A DNA stretch of 64,000 nucleotides from Myxococcota bacterium (GCA_022710975.1 JAKLGA010000001.1:62001-126000); one strand, 5' to 3'; positions 1 through 8,473 are shown, counted from the first letter of the stretch. Notes: generated from the letters alone by a model not told the origin. Program-made: numbers and translations.

Positions 1-1634
1 CCCTGGATCCCGAGGGGGATGCCGTCGGCTACCAGCTCGAGTGGCAGCGGGGCGGGGAGATCCGGCAGCTCGGCTCGGGCCACGCCTGGCGCCTGCCGGC
101 CTCGGAGACGCGCAAGGCAGAGCGCTGGCGGGTGCGGGTGACCCCGCGCGACGCGTCCGCGGCCGGGCCGGCCGGGGAGGCGGAGTGCGTGATCGCCAAC
201 AGCCCGCCCGCGGCCCCGCTGGCCAGGGCCGTGCAGCCCAGGCCGCACGCCGGCGAGGATCTGGTGGTGGCCCTCGAGCGGCCGGCCCGGGATCCGGACG
301 GAGACCCGGTCTCGCTGGAGGTGGTGTGGTCCGAGGCGGGCCGCGAGCTGGCGCGAGGGCGCGAGCTGCTGCGGCTCCCGGCCACCAGGGTCCGCAAGCA
401 CGGGCTGGTCACCGCGCGGCTCACGCCCTCGGACGGAGCGGCCGCCGGGCCGGCCGTGGAGGTGGGCTTCGAGGTCCAGAACAGCCCACCCGCCGCCTGC
501 CAGGTGGCCATCGAGCCCGCCCAGCCCAGGACGGGCGACGGGCTCCGGGCGCGGGTGGCGGTTCGCCCGGCCGATCCCGACGGGGACGCGGTGGAGCTGC
601 GCTACGCCTGGAGCCGGGATGGCCAGAGCCTGCCCGCAGCCGCCGGGTCCGGGGAGGCCGTGGCCGGCCAGGAGGTGCGCCGGGGCCAGCGCTGGGTGCT
701 GCGCGCGGTGCCGTTCGACGGCGAGGTGGAGGGGCCCGCCTGCCAGGCCGAGGCCGTGGTGGTCAACCAGCCGCCGCTCCCGCCCCAACCCCAGCTCGCG
801 CCGGCCGCCCCGCGCGCCACGGAGGCCCTGGTGCTGCGCTTCGCCGCGCCGCCCCGGGATCCGGACGGGGATCCCGTCCAGCTCACCACCCGCTGGAGCC
901 TGGACGGTCAGCCCGTCCCGGGGGGCGTGGACCCGGGCGGCCTGCCAGCCGGCGTGCTGCGCAAGGGGCAGCGCTGGGCCGTGGAGGTCGTGGCCAGCGA
1001 CGGCGAGCTGGCCAGCCCCGTCGCGCGCGCCGAGGCCATGGTGGCGAACTCGCCCCCGGCCATCCCCGCGCTGGCCATCCGGCCGGAGTCGCCGACGTCG
1101 GCGGACGAGCTCGAGTGCGTGCTCCGCCAGGCCACCCCGGACCCGGACGGAGACGCCGCCGAGCACACCTTCGCCTGGTACCTGGTCACGGCGGAGCCCA
1201 GGGCCGCGCCGACCGGTGAGCCGCGGCTGCGCGGCGCCCGGCTGCCGGCCAGCGCCAGCGAGAAGGGCCAGCGCTGGGTGTGCGTGGGCGTGGCCACGGA
1301 CGGCGCGCTGGCAGGGGAGCCGGGCTGGGTCGGGGCGGGGATCGGCAACGCCCCGCCCGGACAGGCCGAGGTGGATCTCCAGCCCTCCAGCCCGGGGGAC
1401 GACGACGGGCTGCGCTGCGCTCTGGTGAAGCCGGCCGTCGATCCGGATGGGGACGCCTTGCGCTACAAGGTGCGCTGGACCAAGGACGGGGTGGTGCAGC
1501 CCTTCGCCGAGGAGACCGAGGTGGTGCCCGCCCGGCTGACCCGCTCCCGGGACATCTGGCAGTGCTCGCTCGTGGCGACCGATGGCCAGGCCGAAGGCCC
1601 GGCCACGTTCAGCCCGGAGGTCATCATCCGGTGA
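1..1634 (+). CDS. Ig/PKD-like tandem repeat protein, 3' part (5' end outside window)
   Basis: The reading frame is already open at base 3 and runs to TGA at 1632-1634, so the N-terminus lies upstream. It consists of about six tandem repeats of 85-100 residues. Each has a DPDGD (once DPEGD) calcium-site-like core, a W-x3-G strand, a GQRW or similar motif, an [AV]xDG turn and a closing NSPP linker. This arrangement resembles the Ig-like/PKD/cadherin-like repeats of surface or secreted proteins in Myxococcota. No enzymatic motif is visible. It ends directly after the last repeat, with no C-terminal anchor or sorting signal. It is probably a cell-surface or secreted structural or adhesive protein. 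The substrate or partner is unknown. Confidence 0.8.
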   Translation, partial: LDPEGDAVGYQLEWQRGGEIRQLGSGHAWRLPASETRKAERWRVRVTPRDASAAGPAGEAECVIANSPPAAPLARAVQPRPHAGEDLVVALERPARDPDGDPVSLEVVWSEAGRELARGRELLRLPATRVRKHGLVTARLTPSDGAAAGPAVEVGFEVQNSPPAACQVAIEPAQPRTGDGLRARVAVRPADPDGDAVELRYAWSRDGQSLPAAAGSGEAVAGQEVRRGQRWVLRAVPFDGEVEGPACQAEAVVVNQPPLPPQPQLAPAAPRATEALVLRFAAPPRDPDGDPVQLTTRWSLDGQPVPGGVDPGGLPAGVLRKGQRWAVEVVASDGELASPVARAEAMVANSPPAIPALAIRPESPTSADELECVLRQATPDPDGDAAEHTFAWYLVTAEPRAAPTGEPRLRGARLPASASEKGQRWVCVGVATDGALAGEPGWVGAGIGNAPPGQAEVDLQPSSPGDDDGLRCALVKPAVDPDGDALRYKVRWTKDGVVQPFAEETEVVPARLTRSRDIWQCSLVATDGQAEGPATFSPEVIIR

Positions 1635-1690
1635 GCCGGCGAGGGGTTCCCGACCCCGTGATCCCGGTCACATACCCGGGGTGAAAAGGG

Positions 1691-1719
1691 TTGCAGAGAT
1701 ATTCAGGACGAAGTATTAG
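1691..1719 (+). promoter_or_regulatory. Possible sigma70-type promoter for the export gene group
   Basis: TTGCAG (1691-1696) and TATTAG (1714-1719) are separated by 17 bp, in a locally AT-richer stretch about 62 bp before the first gene of the 1.78-5.4 kb group. Both hexamers are weak matches, so this is only a candidate. Confidence 0.3.
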
Positions 1720-1780
1720 GACTTTACGCGTCCGATGCTTTAGGCTAGGCTGGATTCGCCCGAGGGACGGAGGTGCGACG

Positions 1781-2332
1781 ATGCGCCAGATGATGACGAT
1801 GGTGCTGACCCTGGTCCTGGTGGCCCCGGCGGCCTGGGCCGCGGACGGGGCCAAGAAGGGCGAAGTGGACTTCGAGCAGGCCGCCAAGCTCGGGGACTCC
1901 CAGAAGCTCAGCCTGGCCACCGAGTACCTCTCCGAGATGCGTGATCTCCTGTCGTCCACCCTGGCCTTGCTCAAGGAGGCGCGCGAGGAGAAGGACGTCA
2001 TCAAGATCAACTGCGTGAACGAAAAACTTACCAGCATCAAGGGGTTGCTGAGGATCTCGGAGCAGGCCGACGTGGCCCTGCAGGAGGCCGTGGCCAAGAA
2101 CGAGAAGGACACCGCGACCCACGAGTTCCACAAGGTGTCCATCTCCCACCAGAAGGTGAAGGCTCTACAGGCCGAGGCCGAGCAGTGCGTGGGCGAGCTG
2201 GCCTTCGCCGTGGGCAAGACCACGGTGGAGGTCGAGGTGGATGGGGACGCGGTGCCCGAGGCCGATCCGACCAACGTGGACCTGCCTGACACGCCGGTGG
2301 TGCGTCCACCGGCGGCCAGCCCCTACATCTGA
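1781..2332 (+). CDS. Small periplasmic helical protein, first gene of polysaccharide-export group
   Basis: 183 residues. ATG at 1781 is chosen because GGAGG (1769-1773) sits 7 nt upstream and the product then begins with a clean signal peptide ending near AAWAADG. The mature part is strongly helical and charged (EYLSEMRDLLSSTLALLKEAREEKD region), with two cysteines, followed by a short valine/proline-rich tail. I do not recognise the family. It lies 114 bp before an outer-membrane barrel gene and an OPX-type lipoprotein gene in the same direction. It is therefore likely a periplasmic accessory of that export system, but this rests on position only. Confidence 0.7.
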   Translation: MRQMMTMVLTLVLVAPAAWAADGAKKGEVDFEQAAKLGDSQKLSLATEYLSEMRDLLSSTLALLKEAREEKDVIKINCVNEKLTSIKGLLRISEQADVALQEAVAKNEKDTATHEFHKVSISHQKVKALQAEAEQCVGELAFAVGKTTVEVEVDGDAVPEADPTNVDLPDTPVVRPPAASPYI

Positions 2333-2446
2333 AAAAGTTTGGCATCCCGGGGAAGAATCTGATAGAAATCCGCCACCCGCTGGATGGGTGGAGGGCTTTC
2401 GAGGGACCGGCATCGCCGGGACCTATCTGGGGTGGGACCAGGGAAG

Positions 2447-3703
2447 ATGGCATCACGCGTGGGCAGCATCGGGCAGCACGTCCTGGCCGCGATTGCGGTG
2501 TGGGCCATGCTGTGTGCGGCGGCTGTGCCCGCCGGCGCCCGCGGTGATGGCATCAAGGCCGGCCCCGGCCGGCTTCACCTCGGGCTGGACCTCGACCTGG
2601 TCTACGAGACCAACGCCAACTACGCGGCCAGCGACGGCGCGGTCGGCGACCTGATCCTGCGCATGCGCCCCGGCCTGACCCTGGACTTCCCCTCGGACGT
2701 GGTGTCGTTCCTGCTGAACGGCAAGGTGGGCTACGACTACTACTTCGGCATCGAGGAATCCGATACCAGCGACCTGTCGAGCGTGGTGGGCTCGGCCGAC
2801 ATGACCGTGGGCTTCAACCCGAACGGCGTGTTCGCCGTGTTCCTGGAGGACCAGCTCTCGCGCACCGGCGACCCGCGCTACACCTCGCTGGCCGGCAAGT
2901 TCGACCGGACCGACAACGAGGCCAAGCTGCGCTTCCAGATCCGCCCCACGGGCGGCGCGCTGCAGTTCGACCTGGCCTACGGCTTCTTCCTCGACTGGTT
3001 CGACGACCTCGAGGGGATGTCGAGCTACGGGCACCGCTGCTACTTCTCGGGCAAGTGGCGCTTCTTCCCCAAGACCGCCCTGGTGATCGACTTCGACGCG
3101 GACCTGCGCCGCTACCCGAACAGGTACGAGAGCGGGGCGCACAACCCGGACATCAACGGCATCCGCTCCTACGTCGGGCTGCTCGGCCAGATCACCTCGA
3201 GCCTGAGCATCGTGGCCAAGGTCGGGTACGGGGACACGCTCCTCGAGGGCGGCACCAACCTGGACGGCACCCCTTACGCGGGCGGGGACTTCCGCTCGGC
3301 CGTGGCCCAGGTGGAGGCCTCGCTGCGTTTCGCCACCACCTTCCTCCAGCTCGGCTACTCGCGCAACTTCCAGCCGGTGATCAACTTCGGCTGGTTCGGC
3401 ACGGACAAGCTCTACCTGCGCTTCCAGCAGCAGTTCCTGGGCAAGCTCAACCTGGGCGCCGACTTCGCCTTCGACATGCTGGCCTACGGCAAGCCGATCA
3501 ACTCGACCGCCACCGACCGCGAGGACTACCTGCTCTACGGCGGCGCCTCGGCCGACTACATGATCCTCGACTGGCTGTCGCTGGGGCTCGCCTACCAGTT
3601 CCAGGTGCTGCTGACCGACTGGACGGATCCGACCGCCGTGGGCAGCACCGAGCTCGACTACACCAAGCACGCCGTCATCTTCCGGGTCGTCCTGGACTAC
3701 TGA
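2447..3703 (+). CDS. Outer-membrane beta-barrel, putative polysaccharide translocon porin
   Basis: 418 residues from ATG 2447, giving a signal peptide that ends around PAGARG. The mature protein is a run of alternating amphipathic strands rich in Tyr, Phe, Asp and Gly (for example LHLGLDLDLVYETNANY near the start). It ends with an aromatic strand, VIFRVVLDY, whose terminal aromatic residue is typical of BamA-inserted barrels. An in-frame ATG at 2384 would bury the signal peptide. The next gene encodes a short Wza-like protein without a C-terminal outer-membrane helix. In myxobacteria such short OPX proteins pair with separate beta-barrels to form a composite export channel, and this gene fits the barrel role. 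The exact polysaccharide cannot be told. Confidence 0.75.
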   Translation: MASRVGSIGQHVLAAIAVWAMLCAAAVPAGARGDGIKAGPGRLHLGLDLDLVYETNANYAASDGAVGDLILRMRPGLTLDFPSDVVSFLLNGKVGYDYYFGIEESDTSDLSSVVGSADMTVGFNPNGVFAVFLEDQLSRTGDPRYTSLAGKFDRTDNEAKLRFQIRPTGGALQFDLAYGFFLDWFDDLEGMSSYGHRCYFSGKWRFFPKTALVIDFDADLRRYPNRYESGAHNPDINGIRSYVGLLGQITSSLSIVAKVGYGDTLLEGGTNLDGTPYAGGDFRSAVAQVEASLRFATTFLQLGYSRNFQPVINFGWFGTDKLYLRFQQQFLGKLNLGADFAFDMLAYGKPINSTATDREDYLLYGGASADYMILDWLSLGLAYQFQVLLTDWTDPTAVGSTELDYTKHAVIFRVVLDY

Positions 3704-3777
3704 TGCCCATGGGGCCCGGGCCAGGGGTTGATCCGGGTACGACAGGGAGTAGAATGGGCAGGGCGCGAGGGTCCCCG

Positions 3778-4374
3778 ATGAGGAAGCTGACTCCATTTCT
3801 GGTGCTGTGGCTGGTGCCCGGGCTGGGCTGCTGGTGGCAGACCGCGCCCGAGACGCCCGAGCCCCCACCCCAGGCCTTCATGCCCGCCTCCACCCTCGGG
3901 GCGGGCGACGTGTTCGAGGTCAAGGTCTACGACGAGCCCGAGCTGAGCGGCGTGTACCGGGTCTCCTCGGCCGGCTCCATCACCTTCCCGCTGGTGGGCC
4001 AGATCGCCGTGGACGGCCTGTCCAGCACGGACGCCGCCGCCGAGTTGCAGCGCCTGCTGGGCGCCAAGTACCTGCGCGATCCCCAGGTGAGCATCTTCAT
4101 CCGGGAGTACAACTCGAAGAAGGTGTCGGTGTTCGGCGAGGTGACCAAGCCCGGCATCTTCAAGTTCGAGGACGGCATGACCGTCATCCAGGCCGTCAGC
4201 CAGGCGGGCGGCTTCACCGCCATGGCGTCCAAGGACAGCACCAACGTGACCCGGCTGATCGACGGCTCGGAGCAGAAGTACCCGGTCCCGGTGGAGGCCA
4301 TCGCCCAGGGCAAGGCCAAGAACTTCTTCCTCCAGCCCGGCGACATCGTGTACGTGCCGCGCAGCATCTGGTGA
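3778..4374 (+). CDS. Short OPX (Wza-like) polysaccharide export lipoprotein
   Basis: 198 residues. The N-terminus MRKLTPFLVLWLVPGLGC is a lipoprotein signal with Cys18 as the likely lipidated residue. A Poly_export (PES) domain begins at LGAGDVFEVKVYDEPELSG and an SLBB-type domain follows at KVSVFGEVTKPGIFKFEDG. The protein ends at PGDIVYVPRSIW, so it lacks the C-terminal amphipathic helix with which classical Wza spans the outer membrane. An in-frame ATG at 3754 with GGGAG 5 nt upstream is an alternative start. It is coupled to the upstream barrel gene and the downstream SIS gene (4-bp gap). It probably forms the periplasmic part of a composite OPX/barrel translocon. Confidence 0.9.
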   Translation: MRKLTPFLVLWLVPGLGCWWQTAPETPEPPPQAFMPASTLGAGDVFEVKVYDEPELSGVYRVSSAGSITFPLVGQIAVDGLSSTDAAAELQRLLGAKYLRDPQVSIFIREYNSKKVSVFGEVTKPGIFKFEDGMTVIQAVSQAGGFTAMASKDSTNVTRLIDGSEQKYPVPVEAIAQGKAKNFFLQPGDIVYVPRSIW

Positions 4375-4378
4375 GCGC

Positions 4379-5416
4379 GTGACCCAGCTCGAGCGCGAGA
4401 TCGCGGCCCAGCCCGAGGTCCTCGAGCGCCTGCTGGCGGGGGAGCGCGTCCGCGTGGAGCGCCTGGCCCGCGCCGTCAAGCGGGCCGGGGTCCACACCGT
4501 GCTGGTGGTGGCCCGTGGCTCGTCGGACAACGCGGGGCTGTACGGCAAGTACCTGCTGGGGGCGCGCAACGGGCTGCTGGTGGCCCTGGCCGCGCCCTCG
4601 CTGGTGACCCTGTACCGCCGTCCGCCCCGGCTGGCCGGGGTGCTGGTGCTGGCCATCTCCCAGTCGGGGGCCTCGGAGGATCTGCGCCAGGTGGTGGCCG
4701 AGGCGCGGCGCCAGGGTGCGCCCAGCCTGGTGCTGACCAACCGCACCCGCAGCCCGCTGGCGAACGAGGCGGACGAGGTCCTGCCGCTGCACGCGGGCCT
4801 CGAGCGCAGCATCGCCGCCACCAAGACCTACACCGCCGAGCTGCTGGCGCTGGCCATGCTGAGCGTGGCGCTCGACGGCGGGCGGGCCGAGCGGGAGGCG
4901 TTGCGGCGGGTGCCGGCGGCCGTGGCCGCGGCCCTGGAGGCGGCCCGGGGGGTCGAGGCCCAGGCCGCCCGCTACCGCTACGCCGAGCGGCTGGCGGTGA
5001 TCGGCCGGGGCTTCAACTACGCCACCGCCTTCGAGCTGGCGCTGAAGCTCAAGGAGCTGGCCTACGTGACGGCCGAGCCGTCCTCCTCGGCCGACTTCCG
5101 GCACGGGCCGATCGCCGTGGTCCAGGAGGGCTTCCCCGCGCTGCTGGTGGCCCCGCGGGGGCGCACCGCCCGGGACATGCAGGCGCTGGCTGCCGAGCTC
5201 GCGACCCGCCGGGCCGAGACGATCATCATCTCCGACGTGCCCGGGCTGCTGCGCCGGGCGCGGACCCCGCTGCGGCTCCCGCTGGGGGTGCCCGAGTGGC
5301 TGAGCCCCATCTCGGCCGTGGTGCCCGGGCAGCTCTTCGCCCGCCACCTGGCCGGCGCCAAGGGCTGCCCCGTGGATCGACCGCGCGGGCTGCGCAAGGA
5401 GACCATCACCCGCTGA
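4379..5416 (+). CDS. SIS-domain sugar isomerase/deaminase-like protein (GlmS C-terminal half)
   Basis: 345 residues from a GTG 4 bp after the preceding stop. It has two SIS domains, about 30-170 and 195-340. The first carries VVARGSSDNAGLYGKYLL and the phosphate loop AISQSGASEDL. The second carries SSSADFRHGP, the GlmS/AgaS catalytic HGP region. The C-terminus DRPRGLRKETITR matches the GlmS end pattern. The glutaminase domain of GlmS is absent, so this is not a full glucosamine-6-phosphate synthase. It is more likely a ketose/aldose amino-sugar-phosphate isomerase or deaminase (AgaS/NagB-II type). Its place directly behind an OPX gene suggests a role in making or tuning amino-sugar precursor for the exported polysaccharide. 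Confidence 0.8.
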   Translation: MTQLEREIAAQPEVLERLLAGERVRVERLARAVKRAGVHTVLVVARGSSDNAGLYGKYLLGARNGLLVALAAPSLVTLYRRPPRLAGVLVLAISQSGASEDLRQVVAEARRQGAPSLVLTNRTRSPLANEADEVLPLHAGLERSIAATKTYTAELLALAMLSVALDGGRAEREALRRVPAAVAAALEAARGVEAQAARYRYAERLAVIGRGFNYATAFELALKLKELAYVTAEPSSSADFRHGPIAVVQEGFPALLVAPRGRTARDMQALAAELATRRAETIIISDVPGLLRRARTPLRLPLGVPEWLSPISAVVPGQLFARHLAGAKGCPVDRPRGLRKETITR

Positions 5417-5437
5417 GCCCGTCCGTGGGGCCGGGGC

Positions 5438-6484
5438 TCAGTCCTGATCCGCCGGGCCCGGCTGGCGCTCGTGCGCCTGGAGCATGGCGTGGATGGCGCC
5501 CAGGAGCTCGGGCAGGCCCTGGCCGGTGACGGCCGAGAAGGCCACCACCTCGCCCTCCTGGCCGCGCGCGGCCAGGGCGGCCTTGAAACCGGGCAAGGCG
5601 GCCTGCACCTCGGGCAGGTCGAGCTTGGAGACCCCCACCAGGCGCGGCTTGGCGGCCAGCTCGGGGCTGTAGCGGGCCATCTCGCGCTCCAGCACGTCCA
5701 GCTTGTCCAGCATGGCCTCGGGCTCGGGGGGATCACCCGGCAGCAGGCAGGTCAGCTCCACCAGCACCCGGCAGCGCTCGACGTGGCGCAGGAAGCGGTG
5801 CCCCAGGCCGGCGCCCTCCGAGGCGCCCTCGATCAGCCCGGGCACGTCCGCCATCACGAAACCGTCGTGGTCGCCCACCGCCACCACGCCGAGCGTGGGC
5901 ACCAGGGTGGTGAACGGGTAATCGGCGATCTTGGGTCTGGCCCGGGACATGCGCGAGATCAGGGTGGACTTGCCGGTGTTGGGGTAGCCGACCACGCCGA
6001 CGTCCGCCAGCAGCTTCAGCTCCAGGCGCAGCCGGCGGCTCTCGGCTGGCTCGCCGGGCTCGGCCTTGCGCGGGGCCTGCTGGGTGGAGCTCTTGAAGTG
6101 GATGTTGCCCCGGCCGCCCTTGCCCCCGCGGGCCGCCACCAGCTCGGCCCCGGGGCGGTCCAGGTCGCCCAGCGGCTCGTCCGTCTCGGCGTCGTAGACC
6201 AGCGTCCCCACGGGCACCGGCAGCACCACGTCCTCGCCCGCGGCGCCGTAGCAGTCGCTGCCCTCGCCGGGGCGGCCGTTGTCCGCCCGGACGATGCGCA
6301 TGAACTTGTAGTCGAGCAGGGTGGCGAGCTGCGGGTCGGCGCGCAGGATCACGCTCCCCCCGCGGCCGCCGTCGCCGCCGCTGGGGCCACCCATGGGGCG
6401 GTACTTCTCCCGGCGGAAGGCGATGCAGCCGTCCCCGCCCTTGCCCGAGTGGACCTCGAGGGTGACCTCGTCGACGAACTTCAT
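5438..6484 (-). CDS. obg: GTPase ObgE/CgtA, ribosome assembly
   Basis: 348 residues starting MKFVDEVTLEVHSGKGG, with GAGG 6 nt upstream of ATG 6484. Residues 1 to about 158 form the glycine-rich Obg fold (GGPSGGDGGRGG, RGGKGGRGN). A G domain follows with G1 GYPNTGKST, switch DYPFTTLVPTLG and G3 DVPGLIEGA. The G4 motif is SKLD rather than NKxD. There is no C-terminal OCT domain, as in many short Obg proteins. Obg binds the 50S subunit and couples GTP level to ribosome maturation. It lies downstream of rplU-rpmA, the classical arrangement, but a strong hairpin separates it from rpmA and may uncouple its expression. Confidence 0.97.
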   Translation of the reverse strand: MKFVDEVTLEVHSGKGGDGCIAFRREKYRPMGGPSGGDGGRGGSVILRADPQLATLLDYKFMRIVRADNGRPGEGSDCYGAAGEDVVLPVPVGTLVYDAETDEPLGDLDRPGAELVAARGGKGGRGNIHFKSSTQQAPRKAEPGEPAESRRLRLELKLLADVGVVGYPNTGKSTLISRMSRARPKIADYPFTTLVPTLGVVAVGDHDGFVMADVPGLIEGASEGAGLGHRFLRHVERCRVLVELTCLLPGDPPEPEAMLDKLDVLEREMARYSPELAAKPRLVGVSKLDLPEVQAALPGFKAALAARGQEGEVVAFSAVTGQGLPELLGAIHAMLQAHERQPGPADQD

Positions 6485-6495
6485 GGTGCCCTCAA

Positions 6496-6528
6496 AAGGA
6501 AAGGGCCACGGTGGCTGCACCGTGGCCC
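6496..6528 (-). terminator. Hairpin with T-tract between rpmA and obg
   Basis: A perfect 11-bp stem, GGGCCACGGTG (6503-6513) against CACCGTGGCCC (6518-6528), with a 4-nt loop. Read on the minus strand it is followed by TTTCCTTTT, ending only about 12 nt before the obg start. This has the form of an intrinsic terminator or attenuator for rplU-rpmA transcripts. Confidence 0.75.
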
Positions 6529-6558
6529 GCCTGGGGACCGTGCCTGGAGGGCGGGGCC

Positions 6559-6828
6559 CTACGCGCTCGGCTTGGCCGCCGCCACCACCCACGCCTGCTG
6601 CCGGAAGCGGCCCAGGCGGCCGTACTGCACGATGCCGTCCACGAGGGCGTACAGGGTGAAGTCGCGGCCCAGGCCGACGTTGCGCCCGGGGTGGATGCGG
6701 GTGCCCACCTGGCGGACCAGGATGTTGCCCGCCTTGACCACCTGCCCGCCGAAGATCTTCACGCCACGGCGCTGGGGGTTCGAGTCCCGTCCGTTGCGAG
6801 TGGCGCCCTGACCTTTCTTGTGTGCCAT
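6559..6828 (-). CDS. rpmA: 50S ribosomal protein L27
   Basis: 89 residues, the usual length, starting [16 protein letters not shown] with the conserved [11 protein letters not shown] and the basic N-terminal tail that reaches the peptidyl-transferase centre. There is no N-terminal extension of the kind cleaved in Firmicutes. ATG 6828 is preceded by AAGGAGCAGATC, a good ribosome-binding site. It lies 39 bp after rplU and is co-transcribed with it from the promoter at 7255-7283. The hairpin at 6503-6528 closes the unit before obg. Confidence 0.98.
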   Translation of the reverse strand: MAHKKGQGATRNGRDSNPQRRGVKIFGGQVVKAGNILVRQVGTRIHPGRNVGLGRDFTLYALVDGIVQYGRLGRFRQQAWVVAAAKPSA

Positions 6829-6867
6829 GATCTGCTCCTTGACGTCTTGCGAGGCGGCCGACCTGCC

Positions 6868-7188
6868 TCAGCCCTTGGGCCCGGCGATGTCGGTGATCTC
6901 CACCCGGGTGAAGGACTGACGGTGGCCCTGGGTCTTGAGGTAGCCCTTGCGGCGCCGGAACTTGACCACCAGCACCTTCTTCGAGCGGTCCTGCTCCACG
7001 ATCTTGGCCGCGACCTTCGCGCCGGACACCCTGGGCCGGCCGATGTCCACCGCCTCGCCGCTGCCGACCAGCAGGATCTCGTCGAAGCTCACCGTGTCGC
7101 CCACGGCGCCAGCCAGCTTCTCCAGCTTGACTTTCTGGCCCACGGCCACCCGGTACTGCTTGCCGCCGCTCTTGATGACTGCGTACAT
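6868..7188 (-). CDS. rplU: 50S ribosomal protein L21
   Basis: 106 residues from [14 protein letters not shown], the canonical L21 start. GGAG lies 8 nt upstream of ATG 7188, and the in-frame ATG three codons earlier is less likely. The [21 protein letters not shown] region near the C-terminus is the typical rRNA-binding tail. L21 binds 23S rRNA. It is the first gene of the rplU-rpmA unit. Confidence 0.97.
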   Translation of the reverse strand: MYAVIKSGGKQYRVAVGQKVKLEKLAGAVGDTVSFDEILLVGSGEAVDIGRPRVSGAKVAAKIVEQDRSKKVLVVKFRRRKGYLKTQGHRQSFTRVEITDIAGPKG

Positions 7189-7254
7189 GACCAGCACTCC
7201 TTCGTCCGTCTCGCGCCTCGCGGCGCCCTCCGGATCGGTTCCCGGAGGGGCTAC

Positions 7255-7283
7255 AACCTATGGAAGCAGAGGAAAGATGTCAA
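7255..7283 (-). promoter_or_regulatory. Strong sigma70-type promoter for rplU-rpmA
   Basis: On the minus strand TTGACA (7283-7278) and TAGGTT (7260-7255) are spaced by exactly 17 bp, with the start codon about 67 bp downstream of the -10. The -35 is a perfect consensus, and the surrounding sequence is the most AT-rich of the area, as expected for a ribosomal protein operon. Confidence 0.75.
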
Positions 7284-7341
7284 GCATTTTCACCGCTCTG
7301 GCGCGGGGCGGCGGGCCGCGCTTCGGGCGAGGGCTGATTTT

Positions 7342-8400
7342 TCATTCAAATCCGCGATCTCCGGGCCTGGCAAGCCGGCGCAGGCCGGCCGCCAGATCCG
7401 GCCCGTGGATCACGCCGCGCTCGGTCACCAGGGCGGTGATCAGCTCGGCCGGGGTCACGTCGAAGGCCGGGTTCCACACCCGCACCCCGGCCGGCGCGAA
7501 GGGCACGCCCTGCGGGCAGGTCACCTCCTCGGGCGCGCGCTCCTCGATGGGGATGCCGGCCCCGTCCGCGACGGACAGGTCCACGGTGGTGAAGGGCGCG
7601 GCGACGTAGAAGGGCACCGCGTGGCGCCTGGCCAGCACGGCCAGGCCGTAGGTGCCGATCTTGTTGGCCGCGTCCCCGTTGCGGGCGATTCGATCGGCGC
7701 CCACCACGCAGGCGGACACCCCGCCGCGGCCGAGCAGCGCGCCGGCCATGTTGTCGCAGATGAGCGTCACCTCCAGCCCGTCCCGCATGAGCTCCCAGGC
7801 GGTCAGGCGCGCCCCCTGCAGGAGCGGCCGGGTCTCGTCGGCGAACACCCGCACCCGCTTGCCGGCCGCGACCGCGGAGCGGATCACCCCCAGCGCGGTG
7901 CCGTGGCCCGCGGTGGCCAGCGCGCCCGCGTTGCAGTGGGTCAGCACCGTGGCGTCCTGGGGGAGCAGCGCGGCGCCGTGGGCGCCGATGGCCTGGCAGG
8001 CGGCCAGATCCTCCTGGCGGATGGACTCGGCCTCCGCCAGCAGGGCCTGGCGGATGGCCCCGGCGGGCTGCCCCACCAGGCTGGCCAGCCGCCGCCGCAT
8101 GCGCTCGAGCGCCCAGAAGAGGTTGACCGCGGTCGGCCGGGTGGCGGCGAGCTGGTCGGCCGCCCGGGCGACCGCCGCCCGCAGCCGCTCGGCGTCGTCC
8201 CCGGCGAAACGGTGGGCGGCCAGGGCGCAACCCAGGGCCGCGGCCACGCCGATGGCCGGGGCGCCGCGCACGCGCAGCGCGCGGATGGCCTCGTCCAGGG
8301 CGTCCACCTGCTCGAGCTCCAGCCACACCTCCGCGGCCGGCAGGCGGGTCTGGTCGAGGATGCGCACACGGCCGGCGTTCCACATGACGGGCGAGAGCAT
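7342..8400 (-). CDS. mtnA: S-methyl-5-thioribose-1-phosphate isomerase
   Basis: 352 residues, eIF2B-like fold. Visible family signatures are RVRGAPAIGVAAALG near the N-terminus, the catalytic cysteine in LTHCNAGALATAGHGTALG, and the catalytic aspartate with substrate loop in GADRIARNGDAANKIGTYG. ATG 8400 has GGAGGAAGG just upstream. The enzyme converts methylthioribose-1-phosphate to the ribulose form in methionine salvage. No other mtn gene is in the window, so the pathway context is not visible. Ribose-1,5-bisphosphate isomerase is the main alternative, but the HCNAG...GHGTALG pattern favours MtnA. It is transcribed away from the crotonase gene from overlapping promoters. Confidence 0.93.
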   Translation of the reverse strand: MLSPVMWNAGRVRILDQTRLPAAEVWLELEQVDALDEAIRALRVRGAPAIGVAAALGCALAAHRFAGDDAERLRAAVARAADQLAATRPTAVNLFWALERMRRRLASLVGQPAGAIRQALLAEAESIRQEDLAACQAIGAHGAALLPQDATVLTHCNAGALATAGHGTALGVIRSAVAAGKRVRVFADETRPLLQGARLTAWELMRDGLEVTLICDNMAGALLGRGGVSACVVGADRIARNGDAANKIGTYGLAVLARRHAVPFYVAAPFTTVDLSVADGAGIPIEERAPEEVTCPQGVPFAPAGVRVWNPAFDVTPAELITALVTERGVIHGPDLAAGLRRLARPGDRGFE

Positions 8401-8420
8401 GTTCCTTCCTCCGGGCGGAG

Positions 8421-8450
8421 AGGATACCCTCCCTGGCCGCGCCTTGCCAA
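8421..8450 (-). promoter_or_regulatory. Candidate mtnA promoter
   Basis: On the minus strand TTGGCA (8450-8445) and TATCCT (8426-8421) are 18 bp apart, about 20 bp before the mtnA start. Its -35 overlaps the -35 of the divergent crotonase promoter, both being read from the palindromic TTGCCAA. Confidence 0.45.
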
Positions 8451-8473
8451 GCGCCGTCCGGCTCTGGTAGCGT
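8444..8473 (+). promoter_or_regulatory. Candidate crotonase-gene promoter
   Basis: TTGCCA (8444-8449) and TAGCGT (8468-8473) are 18 bp apart, 33 bp before the ATG at 8507. It shares its -35 bases with the mtnA promoter on the other strand. Confidence 0.4.

Noticed and set aside
2333-2446. c-di-GMP riboswitch before the barrel gene
   Set aside because: Several G-rich stems are possible, but the conserved GEMM nucleotides are not recognisable.
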